Shown here piece after piece: positions 34,493-43,710 of a DNA stretch of 64,000 bases; within the stretch, counting starts at the first letter, position 1, and each line of letters opens with the position of its first letter. Under the pieces are notes generated by a model. It was not told the origin of the DNA. It was given only the letters and a program-made list of their open reading frames with translations, and ran no database searches. This DNA comes from CAVZRC01 sp963777695 (GTDB taxonomy: Bacteria > Planctomycetota > Planctomycetia > Isosphaerales > Isosphaeraceae): assembly GCA_963777695.1 (NCBI GenBank), contig CAVZRC010000003.1, forward strand, positions 2,666,001 through 2,730,000, written 5' to 3'. The position numbers and the translations under genes were made by a program.

Positions 34493-35888
34493 TCAGACGT
34501 TTCCGAGGGGACCGACCGAATCGCCGAACGACTTGACGTCGCGAATGCCCAGGCGATCGGCCATGCTCAGGTAGAGATTCGTCAGCGGCTTGGAGCCGTG
34601 CTTGACGTAGCGGCCCGGCGTGAGGGTCCCGCCGCCGCCGCCGGCCAGGATGACCGGGAGGTTGTCGTGGGTGTGTCGGTTGCCGTCGGCGTTGCCGCTG
34701 CCGTAGACGATCATCGAGTTGTGGAGGATCGACTTGCCGTCGACGTCCTTCGTCGCCTGGAGCTTCTCCAGGAAGCGGGCGAACTGGCGGACGTACCACA
34801 GGTCGATGTCGGCGACCTTCTCGACCCAGTCCGGCCGGTTCTGGTGGTGCGAGAGGTCGTGGTGCCCTTCGGAAATCCCGATGTGGTCGAACGAGCGGTT
34901 GCTGCCGTCGTGGGCGAGCATGAGGGTCGCCACCCGCGTCGAATCGGTCTGGAACGCCAGGATCAGCATGTCGAACATGAGCTGGACGTATTCGGCATAG
35001 TCCAGCGGGACGCCCTCGGGCGTCTCGACCTGCGGGTCGCGGACCTCGCCGAACCGCTCGGCCTTCTCGATCCGCGTCTCGATCTCGCGGACCCCGGCCA
35101 GGTACTGGTCGAGCTTGTTCGCGTCCTCGGAACCGAGCCGCCGCTGCATCGAGCGGGCGTCCTCGAGGGCGAAGTCGAGGATCGATCGCTGCTCCTGGCG
35201 CCGGCGTTCCAGGTTCGCCCGACGCTGGCCCGGCTTGCCCGTGCCGAAGAGGCGCTCGAAGGCCAGCCGGGGGTTGGCCTCGGGCGGCATCGGGGTCGTC
35301 GGCGAGCTCCAGGAGAGGTTGTACTGGTAGGCGCAGGAATACCCCGAGTCGCACGCCCCGGACTTGCGGCCCGAGTCGCACGCCAGCTCCAGCGACGGGA
35401 ACCGCGTGAGGTGGCCGACGTGGTGCGCCATCACCTGGTCGATCGAGACCCCGGCCCGGATGTCGGTCGCGCTCTTGTTCAGGCGGACGCCGGTCAGGAA
35501 CGTCGCCGTTGCCGCGGGCATGGTCGCCGCCGCCGTCGGGGCCGCCTTCGGCCGTCCGGTGGTTCAGGCCGCCGAGGACCTGGACCACGCCCTTGAGCGG
35601 CTCGAGGGGCTGCAGGGTCTTCTTGAACTGGAAGTCGGTCCCCTCGCCGGTCGGCCACCAGGATGACGGGGATGGCCCCGTTGGGGAAGTAGACGAATGC
35701 CGCCCGCAACGGCGCGCCGGTCGGCGGTCGCGGCCAGACCGGCGGCTCCCGTCCGCGGCGAGCAGGCGGGGCGTGCCCAGCGACGCGAACGCCGGCAGCG
35801 CGATCGAGGCGCCGAGGCCGCGGAGGAAATGGCGGCGGTTGACGCCGTCGCGGGGGTGTGTCGGATCGGTCTCGCGTTCGGCGGTCAT
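34493..35888 (-). pseudogene. DUF1552 protein, several frameshifts
   Basis: The N-terminus from ATG 35888 carries a Tat-type signal (NRRHFLRGLGASIALPAFAS). Conserved DUF1552 segments follow in changing frames: RAAFVYFPNGAIP, FQFKKTLQPLEPLKGVVQVL, and from about 35520 a clean run to the stop (GVSIDQVMAHHVGHLTRFPS; MIVYGSGNADGNRHTHDNLP). At least three single-base shifts are needed between 35500 and 35760. DUF1552 proteins are secreted, probably sulfatase-fold-like, and are nearly always encoded next to DUF1592 proteins, as here: its ATG overlaps the upstream stop as ATGA (35885-35888). Substrate unknown. Confidence 0.8.
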
Positions 35889-38525
35889 GATCGGGTCCCT
35901 ATCTCGACGGTTCGGACGCCCCGGAGTCGACCCGGGACATTCACGTTGGCGGTCTCTACTTTCGGCGATCGGCGGCGCTTCTGGAAGGGGGCGGATTCGA
36001 TGATCCCCGCGATCAGGGCCGAGGCCCGGCCGTCATCGCCTTCGAGCCGGTCGACGATCGTGTCCACGGCCTGCGACGTCGTACGCCTCGAGGCCGCGCC
36101 CGAGGGCGTAGGTCAGCAGCTTCTCGGTCAGGCATCGGTAGAACTCGCGGCGATGTCGGGTCGACCAGGATGTTCTTCAGTTCCCGGACTTCCTTGAACG
36201 ATTCGCCGCTGATCAGCTTGCCGGAGGCGTCGATCGGGTCGGTCCGCTCCTTGTCGCGCCATCGCCCGAGTGCGTTGAAGTTCTCGAGGGCCAGCCCGAG
36301 CGGGTCCATCCGGGCGTGGCACGAGGCGCACGATCGCCTGGCTGCGGTGCAGGACCATCGACTCGCGAAGGGTCGGGGTCCGGCCGCCGACCTTCTTGCC
36401 CGACTCCTCGAGCGACGGGATGTTCGGCGGCGGGGGGGCCGGGGGCGAGCCGAGGATGTTGTCGAGGATGTAGAGCCCGCGCTTCACGGGCGAGGTCCGG
36501 TCGGGGTTCGACGTGACGGCCAGGACCGTGCCCTGCGTCAGGATGCCGCCGCGCGGGCTTCCTGCGGGCAGGGTCGACCCGTCGCATCTGGTCGCCGCGG
36601 ACGCCGTCGATCCCGTAATACTTCGCCAGCCGCTCGTTGAGGAACGTGTAGTCGCAGTCGAGCAGCTCCAGGAGGGACCGATTCTCGCGGACGACGTGCT
36701 CGAACTGCATCTCGGTCTCGCGTCGCATCGCTTTCCGCAGGTCGCCGGTCAGCTCGAACTCGCGGAAGCGGCGGAACGAGCCGAATAACGCCGTGCGGGC
36801 CTGACGCAGCTCGTCCTTCTCGGCGGCGGTGAGCTCGTCGGGCGGCTTGCGACTCAGCTCGCCGGAACCGTTCGCGGCGCTTCTCCGCCTCCGGGTCCGG
36901 GACCTCGTCGCGAGACATGACGGCGGGGGCGTTGATGATCACCGTCTCGATGTCGCGGGCCTGGAGCCACTGCCCGACGAAGTTGCGGATGAACTCCGAG
37001 CGACCGGGGGTCGGCGAGCATCCGGTCGACCTGGGCCTTGAGGTTCGCGCGGAGCTTGTGCTCGCCGGCCAGGCGGAGCAGCTCGGCGTCGGGCATCGAC
37101 GACCAGAGGAAGTACGAAAGCCGCGACGCCAGGGCATATTCGTCGACAAGGGGATATCGGCCTGTCGAGCCGGGCTCGGCGGCTTCCTCGCGGAAGAGGA
37201 ACCGGGGCGAGGTCAGCACGGCCGCCATCGCCTGGGCCACGCCGGCCTCGAAGGTCTGGCCCGGCTGCGAGGAGACGGCTTCGGCCAGGGCCGCGAGCCG
37301 GTCCCTGGTCGCGTCGTCCACGGGATGGCGGAAGGCTCGCTCGGCGAACGCGCCCAGGAGCCGACGCGCATAGAGCCTGCGTCCGTCGGCATCCTCGGGG
37401 ACGTTGCCCGGGAAGAAGCGTTCGTAATCGCGGGGGCGGACCCAGTATCGCTCGTCCATCGGCCCGCGGAGGGTCACCGACTGGATGCGGAACGACAGCG
37501 ACCGGACCTGCTTCTCGTCGGGCGTCAGCGGTTGGACCTCGATCGTCAGCTCGTGCGGCCCGGCCTTCCATTCGCGATCGAATTCGAAGTGGAACGGCTT
37601 GTCGTCCTGCCGGACGAATTCGCGGCGGAGTAGTTCCTCGCCGTCGGCGAGGAAGACGAACCGGCATTTGTTGTAGTCGTTCACCCCGTCGACGAACCGC
37701 TCGTTCGCCGTTGAAGTCCAGGATCAGCCGGTATCGGCCGTCGTGCTCGACGTCGATGGCGGACGAGGCCGTCGCCTTCTCGTAATAGGACAGGGTGGCC
37801 GGGCCCGCCTCGACCTTCCCGCGCCCGTCCTTGCGGAAGGTCCCGCCCGGGACCATCCGCTCGGCGACGACTCTCGGGACCGTCGGCACGACCTTCGCGA
37901 TGATAGCATTGGCCGCGATCAGGTACTTCTCCAGGAGCAGCGGGGAGAGTGTGAGCACGTCGCCGATGTTGTCGAAGCCGAGACCGGTGTCGTCCGGCGG
38001 GAATTCGGAGGTGGTGTCGTAGTCGACGCCGATCAGGTCGCGGATCGTGTTGCGGTACTCGACCCGATTGAGCCGACGGACGGTGACGCGGCCCGGGTCG
38101 GGGTCCGTCCGATCGATCCCCAGCGCCGCGTACTTGATCCAGTCCTCGAGCAACCGGAGATCCTCGGCCGACGGCTGCGGCTTGTCGGCCGGCGGCATGA
38201 TCCCGGACCGGACATTCTTGAGCACCGCGTGCCACACCTTGGGTGCTTTCCGGGCTGCCACTTCATCGAGGAACTGGTCCAGCGCCACGCCGCCTTTCTT
38301 CGATCCCAGGCCGTGGCATCCGTAGCAATATTGCTCGATCATCGGCTGGACGTGGTCGGCGTATCGGGCCGATGTCGCGTCCTCGACGGCCGAAACTCGG
38401 GGACCGGGGGCATACCAACCGACGAGGCTGGCGACAGCGAGCCACACAAGCCGGCGTAGGTTGGGGGCGCATGACCTCCCGCGAGTAGAACTGTCCCCTG
38501 GGAGATCCGACTCATTGCTCATCAT
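35885..38525 (-). pseudogene. DUF1587/1592/1588/1585-type haem protein (planctomycete cytochrome), many frameshifts
   Basis: From ATG 38525 a signal segment (LVWLAVASLVGWYAPGPRVS) leads to a c-type haem site, QYCYGCHGLGSKKGG, and MPPADKPQPS. The DUF1587/1595 region follows (RRLNRVEYRNTIRDLIGVDY). After a shift near 37700 come a carbohydrate-binding-like beta domain and DUF1592 (LASRLSYFLWSSMPDAELLR). The DUF1588/1585 parts are chopped by shifts near 37010, 36870, 36580, 36500, 36350, 36150 and 36070 (YGIDGVRGDQMRRV; LGLALENFNALGRWRDKERT). The stop at 35885 overlaps the DUF1552 start. The family is secreted and thought to take part in breakdown of complex organic matter. Residue conservation across the shifts argues for sequence errors over loss of function. 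Confidence 0.8.
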
Positions 38526-38589
38526 GGAACGATTGGCTCACGAGTGGGGCTTGATGGCGGGCAACTTCGTGGAACGAGGGTCAGGAGAC

Positions 38590-39806
38590 CTAGAAATCTG
38601 CGGCGTCTTGGAGAGAGAGTCCGCGCGCGAGGGGCGGGAAAACCAGGGCTTCGGGCCGCCAGATCATCCCACTATTGTTATTGTGCCCGAAACGGCCGAG
38701 ACCCCGCCACCGGCTCGAAAAGATTTCCAAACTGGGCGTACGACGAAACAGGGAAAGTTCCGCGGCGCCGGTCGAGCACATCATTCCTGTAGAGATGGGG
38801 TTGATCTCTAGATTTGGGAGGGCCTCTTGAAGTGACTTGACTCCAGCCTCGGTCACCTTTGGTGATCGGATATGCAACGATCGGAGGTTGGTCAGGCCCT
38901 TGAGGTGTGCCAACCCTGAATCCGAGATGTCGGTGGCGTCCAAATTCAGAAACTCGAGACCGGTGAGCCTCTCCATGTGGGCCAGGCCGGCATCGTCGAG
39001 CCGTGTCTCGGAGAGGGATAGGTGCGCCAATCTGGTCAGGCCCGCCAGATGCCGCAGTCCGGTGCCGTCAACCTTCGTTCCGTCGAGTTCCAGTCGATTG
39101 AGGCGTGAGAGTGCTCGCAAATGAACCAGGCCAGCATCGGTCACCCTAGTTCCTCTCAACTCGAGTGTCTGTAAGTTGATCAGCTTCTTCAAGTGCGCCA
39201 ATCCGTCGTCGCCGACAACGGTTCCGTCGAGATCCAAGCTCTCGAGATTGCTCCGGCCCTGGAGGTGCGTCATCCAGGCGTCGGTGACCTTGGTGCCCTC
39301 GAGGTTCAACAACTGGAGACAGCTCAACCCCTTCAGGTGTTTCAATCCTTCGTCTCTGACGACGGTATTACTCAGGTCCAATCGATCGAGGCGACTCTTT
39401 CCCTCAGACAGGCCAGGTCTCGGTCGTTGATCTTCGCCCCTTCGAGGAAGAGGTTCTCGAAGTGCCTGAAGTGCTTGAGAGCTTGCAGAGCGCGATCGGA
39501 TTGAATTCCATCAAGGTAGACCACGGTGACGTTCGAGAAAAAATCGGCGCCGACGAGGCGGACCAGCCAATCGGGCCAGGGGGATCCACCGTTTTCAAGC
39601 TCCTCTCCTCCCTTGTATTCCCAGTCGTACCGGACATATCCCTCTGCCCTCTGGATGGCGTCCACTGACTCTCGTTGAATCCGCGTGCTGCGAAGCCAAC
39701 ACCCAAGCCCGCCGCCAATCAACATCACCGAGACGACCATTACCCGCACACTCAGGCGCACAGGATGCCATCGGCGACGCGGGACGAGTTTCGGCTGATC
39801 ACTCAT
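38590..39806 (-). pseudogene. Leucine-rich-repeat protein, one frameshift
   Basis: From ATG 39806 (MSDQPKLVPRRRWHPVRLSV) a membrane segment (VMVVSVMLIGGGLGCWL) anchors the protein. After the first repeat (HFENLFLEGAKINDRDLACL) the frame breaks near 39395. The rest continues as about nine 24-residue repeats of the form LxxLxLxxTxVTDAGLxHL (for example NLQTLELRGTRVTDAGLVHL), ending NLEINP. The stretch from there to the stop at 38590 is not repeat-like and may be read-through after another small error. The length-24 repeats are the common planctomycete type, likely binding proteins or peptides outside the membrane. Confidence 0.75.
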
Positions 39807-39968
39807 GGCGGTCTCTTCGTAGGCGGTCTCTCCATCTTCCTTAGCTGGAATCAGTCTATCGTTCCGTTGGGCGTGATGGGAGGGTCGATCGCCTGGCAGG
39901 CCGGCAGGAAGAGCATGACTTGGTCGGCCGCGGTCAGATGATGTACTATGTAATTCAAGGAGTAACCC

Positions 39969-40220
39969 ATGATCGAGCTGACCGAACAGCAAGTGCAGAC
40001 GCTGGAAAAGATCGAAATCACACCGCCGCGCATCGCGAATCCGAGGACCAATGAGACGTTCGTCTTACTGCGCGTCGAGGAGTACGAGCGGCTGCTTGAG
40101 TCCGAATACGACGACAGCCCGTGGACGAGGGAAGAGCTTGAGACCCTGGCCTGGGAGGCGGGTCAGAACCTGGGATGGGAGGACATGGACGAGTACGACG
40201 ACGCCCAGGAGAAGCCATGA
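39969..40220 (+). CDS. Antitoxin-like protein paired with a MazF-like toxin
   Basis: An 83-residue acidic protein (MIELTEQQVQTLEKIEITPP) with a strong AAGGAG six bases before the start. It contains FVLLRVEEYERLLESEYDDS, the sort of YERL segment seen in antitoxins that precede MazF/PemK toxins, and an acidic tail (WEDMDEYDDAQEKP). It shares an ATGA overlap with the toxin gene, so the two are translated together. No DNA-binding fold is obvious to me. Assignment rests on size, order and overlap. Confidence 0.75.
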   Translation: MIELTEQQVQTLEKIEITPPRIANPRTNETFVLLRVEEYERLLESEYDDSPWTREELETLAWEAGQNLGWEDMDEYDDAQEKP

Positions 40221-40492
40221 ACCGAGGCGACGTGATCCTGGTCCGCTTTCCTCATCCATCCGGACTGCGCGGGAAAAAGCGCCCGGCCGTGATCGTGCAG
40301 TCTGGCGCGTACGCGGGAGTGGTAAGCACACTCGTTGTCGCCGAGATCACGAAGAATCTGACTATGGCGAATGATCCGGCATGTCTGTTCCTCGAGGCGA
40401 ACACACCCGAAGGAAGGGTCACGGGACTGGTCCGCGAGTCCGTCGTGTCCTGCCTCGTGCTCGTGACGGTTTACACGGACAGCGTTGCTTAG
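40217..40492 (+). CDS. MazF/PemK-family toxin
   Basis: A 91-residue protein starting at ATG 40217 with AGGAG five bases upstream. It opens NRGDVILVRFPHPSGLRGKK and continues RPAVIVQS, the beta-barrel start of MazF/PemK endoribonucleases. Later it has VSTLVVAEITKNLTMAND and the C-terminal TGLVRESVVSCLVLVTV. These toxins cut mRNA at short sequences and are held by the upstream antitoxin. The Arg after GKK is in the usual catalytic position. Intact. Confidence 0.85.
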   Translation: MNRGDVILVRFPHPSGLRGKKRPAVIVQSGAYAGVVSTLVVAEITKNLTMANDPACLFLEANTPEGRVTGLVRESVVSCLVLVTVYTDSVA

Positions 40493-40690
40493 GTCGTGTG
40501 AACGCTGTCGCCGATGAGGGAGCAGCAACCCAACGATTGCCTGAAGGTGGCACTGGGACTGCCGTGAAGCCGCTCCGCGGTCCGTCGTACGACCCTCGAA
40601 ATCGTTCTCGGTTGGCGACACCACCCCGATCTTGGGGTTGCTACCTGCGTGAGGTCGTCTAGAATCCGCGTTGAGTAGATCGAATTCGAA

Positions 40691-40752
40691 CAGGGTGGGT
40701 GAAACTCACCAGAAATCGGCTTGCTTCCGGTGGGTTTCACCCACCATACAAG
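40691..40752. repeat. Palindromic family P1, copy 3
   Basis: AGGGTGGGTGAAACTCACC and CCGGTGGGTTTCACCCACC, 28 bp before the phosphatase start. The stretch 40493-40690 between the toxin gene and this repeat shows no supported gene. Confidence 0.85.
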
Positions 40753-40780
40753 ACGACAATACTCAGGACCAGCCACTCGC

Positions 40781-41396
40781 ATGATGCGATGTGTGATCTG
40801 CCGAGACGTTGTCAGGTCAAGCTGGTTCGCGGGCGTCGCGCTTGCACTGGCGCTGGGATCCGTCTGGGGAGCCGTTCGCCTGCGTGATGGGATAGGCGAG
40901 AAGCGCGTCCTGACGCTCATACCGGGCCGGCTGGTTCGCGGGGCGTGGCAGAGTCCCGGCGCCTTGCGGCAAGTCATTGCCCGCGAAGGCATCCGGACGA
41001 TCGTGACGTTGACGGCCATCAATCGCGATGACGAGAAATACGTCGGACAGGCCGAGGTGGTGAAGCAGACGGGTGTTCGACTGGGTGATCGTGCCGATGC
41101 GCGGCTCGACCGCGACCCTGGAGCAGATGGCGGAAGCCGCCGACTTGCTGGCCGACCCGGGTCGTCATCCGGTTTTTTTCCACTGCGTCGCCGGCCACCA
41201 CCGGACCAACCTGACCCACGCAGCCTACCTGATCCGCCACGCCGGATACTCGGGCGAGCAAGCCTGGAATGCCGTCGCCGAACTCCCCTGGACCCGGCCC
41301 CACGCGAAAGCCGATCAGGATGATCGGAGGCTGATCCTGGAATTCGCCAGGTGGCAAGCCACGTCGGCTCCCGACTCGATCGAAGGAAAGCGGTAA
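40781..41396 (+). pseudogene. Membrane-anchored protein-tyrosine/dual-specificity phosphatase, one frameshift
   Basis: From ATG 40781 (MMRCVICRDVVRSSWFAGVA) there is a signal or anchor segment, then LIPGRLVRGAWQSPGALRQV and IRTIVTLTAINRDDEKY, the N-terminal DSP pattern. The frame breaks near 41065 and resumes as WVIVPMRGSTATLEQMAEAA with the phosphatase loop VFFHCVAGHHRTNLTHAAYL (Cys-x5-Arg). It ends at 41396, seven bases before a second phosphatase gene. It dephosphorylates phospho-Tyr or another phosphoester outside the membrane; the substrate is unknown. Confidence 0.75.
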
Positions 41397-41403
41397 CTCA
41401 CAC

Positions 41404-42138
41404 ATGCTGGCACGCCTTCCACGAGTGGTCCGATGGTTGGTCCGCGCGGTCGTAGCGGTCCTCGTCGCGGCCTTGCTGTTCGTCGGCTGGGAAATGGCCA
41501 CGCACAATTTCGGCGAGATCCAGGCGCATCGGCTCTATCGATCGGGCCAGATGCCCGCGTCGGCCCTGGCCCGGACGATTCGCGATCACCGGATCAAGAC
41601 CGTGCTGAATCTCCGGGGCGTGAACAAGGATGCGTGGTACCGCGCCGAGCGTGCGACCACCCTGGCCGCCGACGCGACGCAGGTGGACATCCCGATGTCG
41701 TCGTGCGTCTGGATGTCGCGGGCCCAGCTCCGCACCTTGATCGCGACGTTCGATACGGCCGAATACCCGATCCTCATCCATTGCCAGTGGGGCGCCGAAC
41801 GCACCGGGTTGGCCTCCGCCTTCGCCGAACTGCTCCGTCCTGGTGGTACGCTCGAGGACGCGCGTTGACAGTTCTCGATCCGATACCTGTTCGTGCGGGT
41901 CAAGGACGGCAAGGTCATGGCCGAGCATCTCGATCAATACGAGCGATGGCTGGGCACTCAGGGCCTGTCACATACGCCCGCCACTTTCCGGCGGTGGGTC
42001 GAGGTCGGATTCCAGCCCCAGGTGCCCAATCGCGAGCAATGGCCGTATGATCCCTATCCGCTGGTGGTCATCACCCGGCCCATCCGGGAAGCGAAACCCG
42101 CGCCGGTGGCCTCGGATGCCGGCACGACGAGGCGTTGA
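41404..42138 (+). pseudogene. Second membrane-anchored DSP/tyrosine phosphatase, in-frame stop at 41866
   Basis: From ATG 41404 (MLARLPRVVRWLVRAVVAVL) an anchor helix precedes QAHRLYRSGQMPASALARTI and IKTVLNLRGVNKDAWY. The loop ILIHCQWGAERTGLASAFAE has the Cys-x5-Arg active site. A TGA at 41866-41868 interrupts the same frame after LEDAR. The continuation (QFSIRYLFVRVKDGKVMAEH and on to 42138) is clearly the rest of the protein. One base change, or an error, explains it; it is not a frameshift like its neighbours. It is a tandem paralogue of the gene at 40781-41396, and both keep the active-site loop before the break. Confidence 0.75.
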
Positions 42139-42170
42139 GTGTGAATCAAAACGAGGGAGCGCAATCATCC

Positions 42171-42551
42171 ATGGGCGACAGCTATGAGGCCACCGTTCGC
42201 GTGCGATACGCCGAGACGGACCGCATGGGGCTGTTACACCATGCGAATTACTTCGTCTATTTCGAGATGGCCCGCACCGAGATGCTCCGTGCGAAGGGGA
42301 TCTCCTACCGTGAGGTCGAGGATGCCGGCCACTTCCTGGTCATCGTGGACATCGGCTGCAAGTTCAAGAAGCCGGCGTATTACGACGACCTGCTGACCAT
42401 CCGCACCACGGTCGCGCGGGTCACGCACGTGAAGATCGTGCACGAGTATCACGTCCTGCGCGACGGGGTGCTCCTGGCCGAGGGTCATTCGACGCTGGCG
42501 TGCGTCAACCGCGAGGGCAAGCCGCAGGCATTGCCGTCGACCCTGTCATGA
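42171..42551 (+). CDS. Acyl-CoA thioesterase, 4HBT family (YbgC-like)
   Basis: A 126-residue hotdog-fold enzyme. The signature YAETDRMGLLHHANYFVYFE includes the catalytic Asp, and ARTEMLRAKGISYREVED follows; this is the YbgC/FadM pattern. These enzymes hydrolyse acyl-CoA thioesters. ATG 42171 is favoured, although its GAGGGAG is 12 bases upstream; in-frame TTG 42135 and GTG 42141 are alternatives that would add 10 to 12 residues. It follows the phosphatase on the same strand and is intact. Confidence 0.85.
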   Translation: MGDSYEATVRVRYAETDRMGLLHHANYFVYFEMARTEMLRAKGISYREVEDAGHFLVIVDIGCKFKKPAYYDDLLTIRTTVARVTHVKIVHEYHVLRDGVLLAEGHSTLACVNREGKPQALPSTLS

Positions 42552-42567
42552 TCGATGCGACCGCCGG

Positions 42568-43578
42568 TCACGGCCGGTTGTCGGCGGTCTTCTTCTCCTT
42601 GGCATCGCCGCTGGCGGGATGGTCGAAGTGGTCGTAGACGGCCTTGGCAATCTCGGCACAGAGTCGGTTGCCGGCGTTGTCGGGGACCCATCGCTTGTCC
42701 TGGTTCTCGCAGCTCATCACGCAGACGATGACCGGTCCGGCGGGGCATTCGATGATCCCGGCGGCCGTCCGCGTGTCGGCGAGGCTGCCGGTCTTGAACG
42801 CGACCTTGGTCTGAGGCGGCAAGAACCGGGGGAACTTGTCGCGGTCGTCGCAGGCACGCAGGGTCTCCAGCATCTCGTCGCAGACCGAGGGGGTGAGGAC
42901 CTGTTTACGGTAGACGGCCTCGCAGAGCCGGACCATCTCGTCGGGTGTGGTGCTCCCCAGGCCGTACTTCTTGCTCCGCTCGGGGAAGACCGAGGTATCG
43001 CGTCGGGAAACCTTCGAGTGGATCTTGGTATTGGGATACCCCATCTTGTCCATGGTCTCGGCGGTGGCGCCGATGCCGATGGCGTCGAGGACCAGGTTGG
43101 TGGCCGTGTTGTCCGAGAACACGATCATCAGGCGGACCGCGTCGCGGAGCTTGAACGTGGCACCGTCGGAGAAGTGGTAATTGAGGACTCCAGAGCCGCC
43201 GACCTTGTCTTGCTTCTTGAGCGTGATGAACGAATCCAGGTCGACCTTCTTGTCGGCGGCCTGGCGATACGCCTCGATCATGACGGGGAACTTGATCAGG
43301 CTGGCCGTGGGCATGACCTCGTCGGCGTGGTATCGGAACGATTCGCCGGCTCCGAGCGGCTTGACGGCGACCGCAACTTTCCCTTGATGCGCCCGGATCA
43401 GCGGCATCAGCCGCGATTCGAGGGTCGGGCCGCCGGTCGTCGGGGCCTTCGGGACGGGGGGTTCGGTCGCTCGAGCGGTGAGGGCTAGCGCCGAGAGCAC
43501 GACGACCGCCGCGACGGCCACGCCTCCGGCGATTCGGGACAAGGTGAGCGGTCGTGAGTTCGTCCAAGTCTCAGCCAT
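42568..43578 (-). CDS. Class A beta-lactamase-like serine hydrolase
   Basis: A 336-residue exported protein with a signal segment (IAGGVAVAAVVVLSALALTA). Penicillin-recognising motifs are present in order: SxxK in MPTASLIKFPVMIEAYR, SDN in VFSDNTATNLVLDAIG, and KTG in VAFKTGSLADTR. An omega-loop-like VFPERSKKYGLGSTTPDEM carries a Glu near the position of the general base. It may hydrolyse beta-lactams or act on peptidoglycan peptides; planctomycetes encode many such proteins and resistance cannot be inferred. It is intact and convergent with the thioesterase (16-bp gap). Confidence 0.85.
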   Translation of the reverse strand: MAETWTNSRPLTLSRIAGGVAVAAVVVLSALALTARATEPPVPKAPTTGGPTLESRLMPLIRAHQGKVAVAVKPLGAGESFRYHADEVMPTASLIKFPVMIEAYRQAADKKVDLDSFITLKKQDKVGGSGVLNYHFSDGATFKLRDAVRLMIVFSDNTATNLVLDAIGIGATAETMDKMGYPNTKIHSKVSRRDTSVFPERSKKYGLGSTTPDEMVRLCEAVYRKQVLTPSVCDEMLETLRACDDRDKFPRFLPPQTKVAFKTGSLADTRTAAGIIECPAGPVIVCVMSCENQDKRWVPDNAGNRLCAEIAKAVYDHFDHPASGDAKEKKTADNRP

Positions 43579-43710
43579 GATCGTGGGATCTCGGTGGTTT
43601 TTCCATGAGCCGGGCGAGAGGGTCAGTGAACGATTCTCTCATGTTCGGGCGGCGAGGCCAATGAGTTCCTTCACGCGACCCGCGATCGGCTCGGGGCCGA
43701 TGTGCTCGCC

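Noticed and set aside
42568..43578. Antibiotic-resistance gene
   Set aside because: Motifs show only a class A-like serine hydrolase; environmental relatives have other roles and resistance cannot be claimed from sequence.
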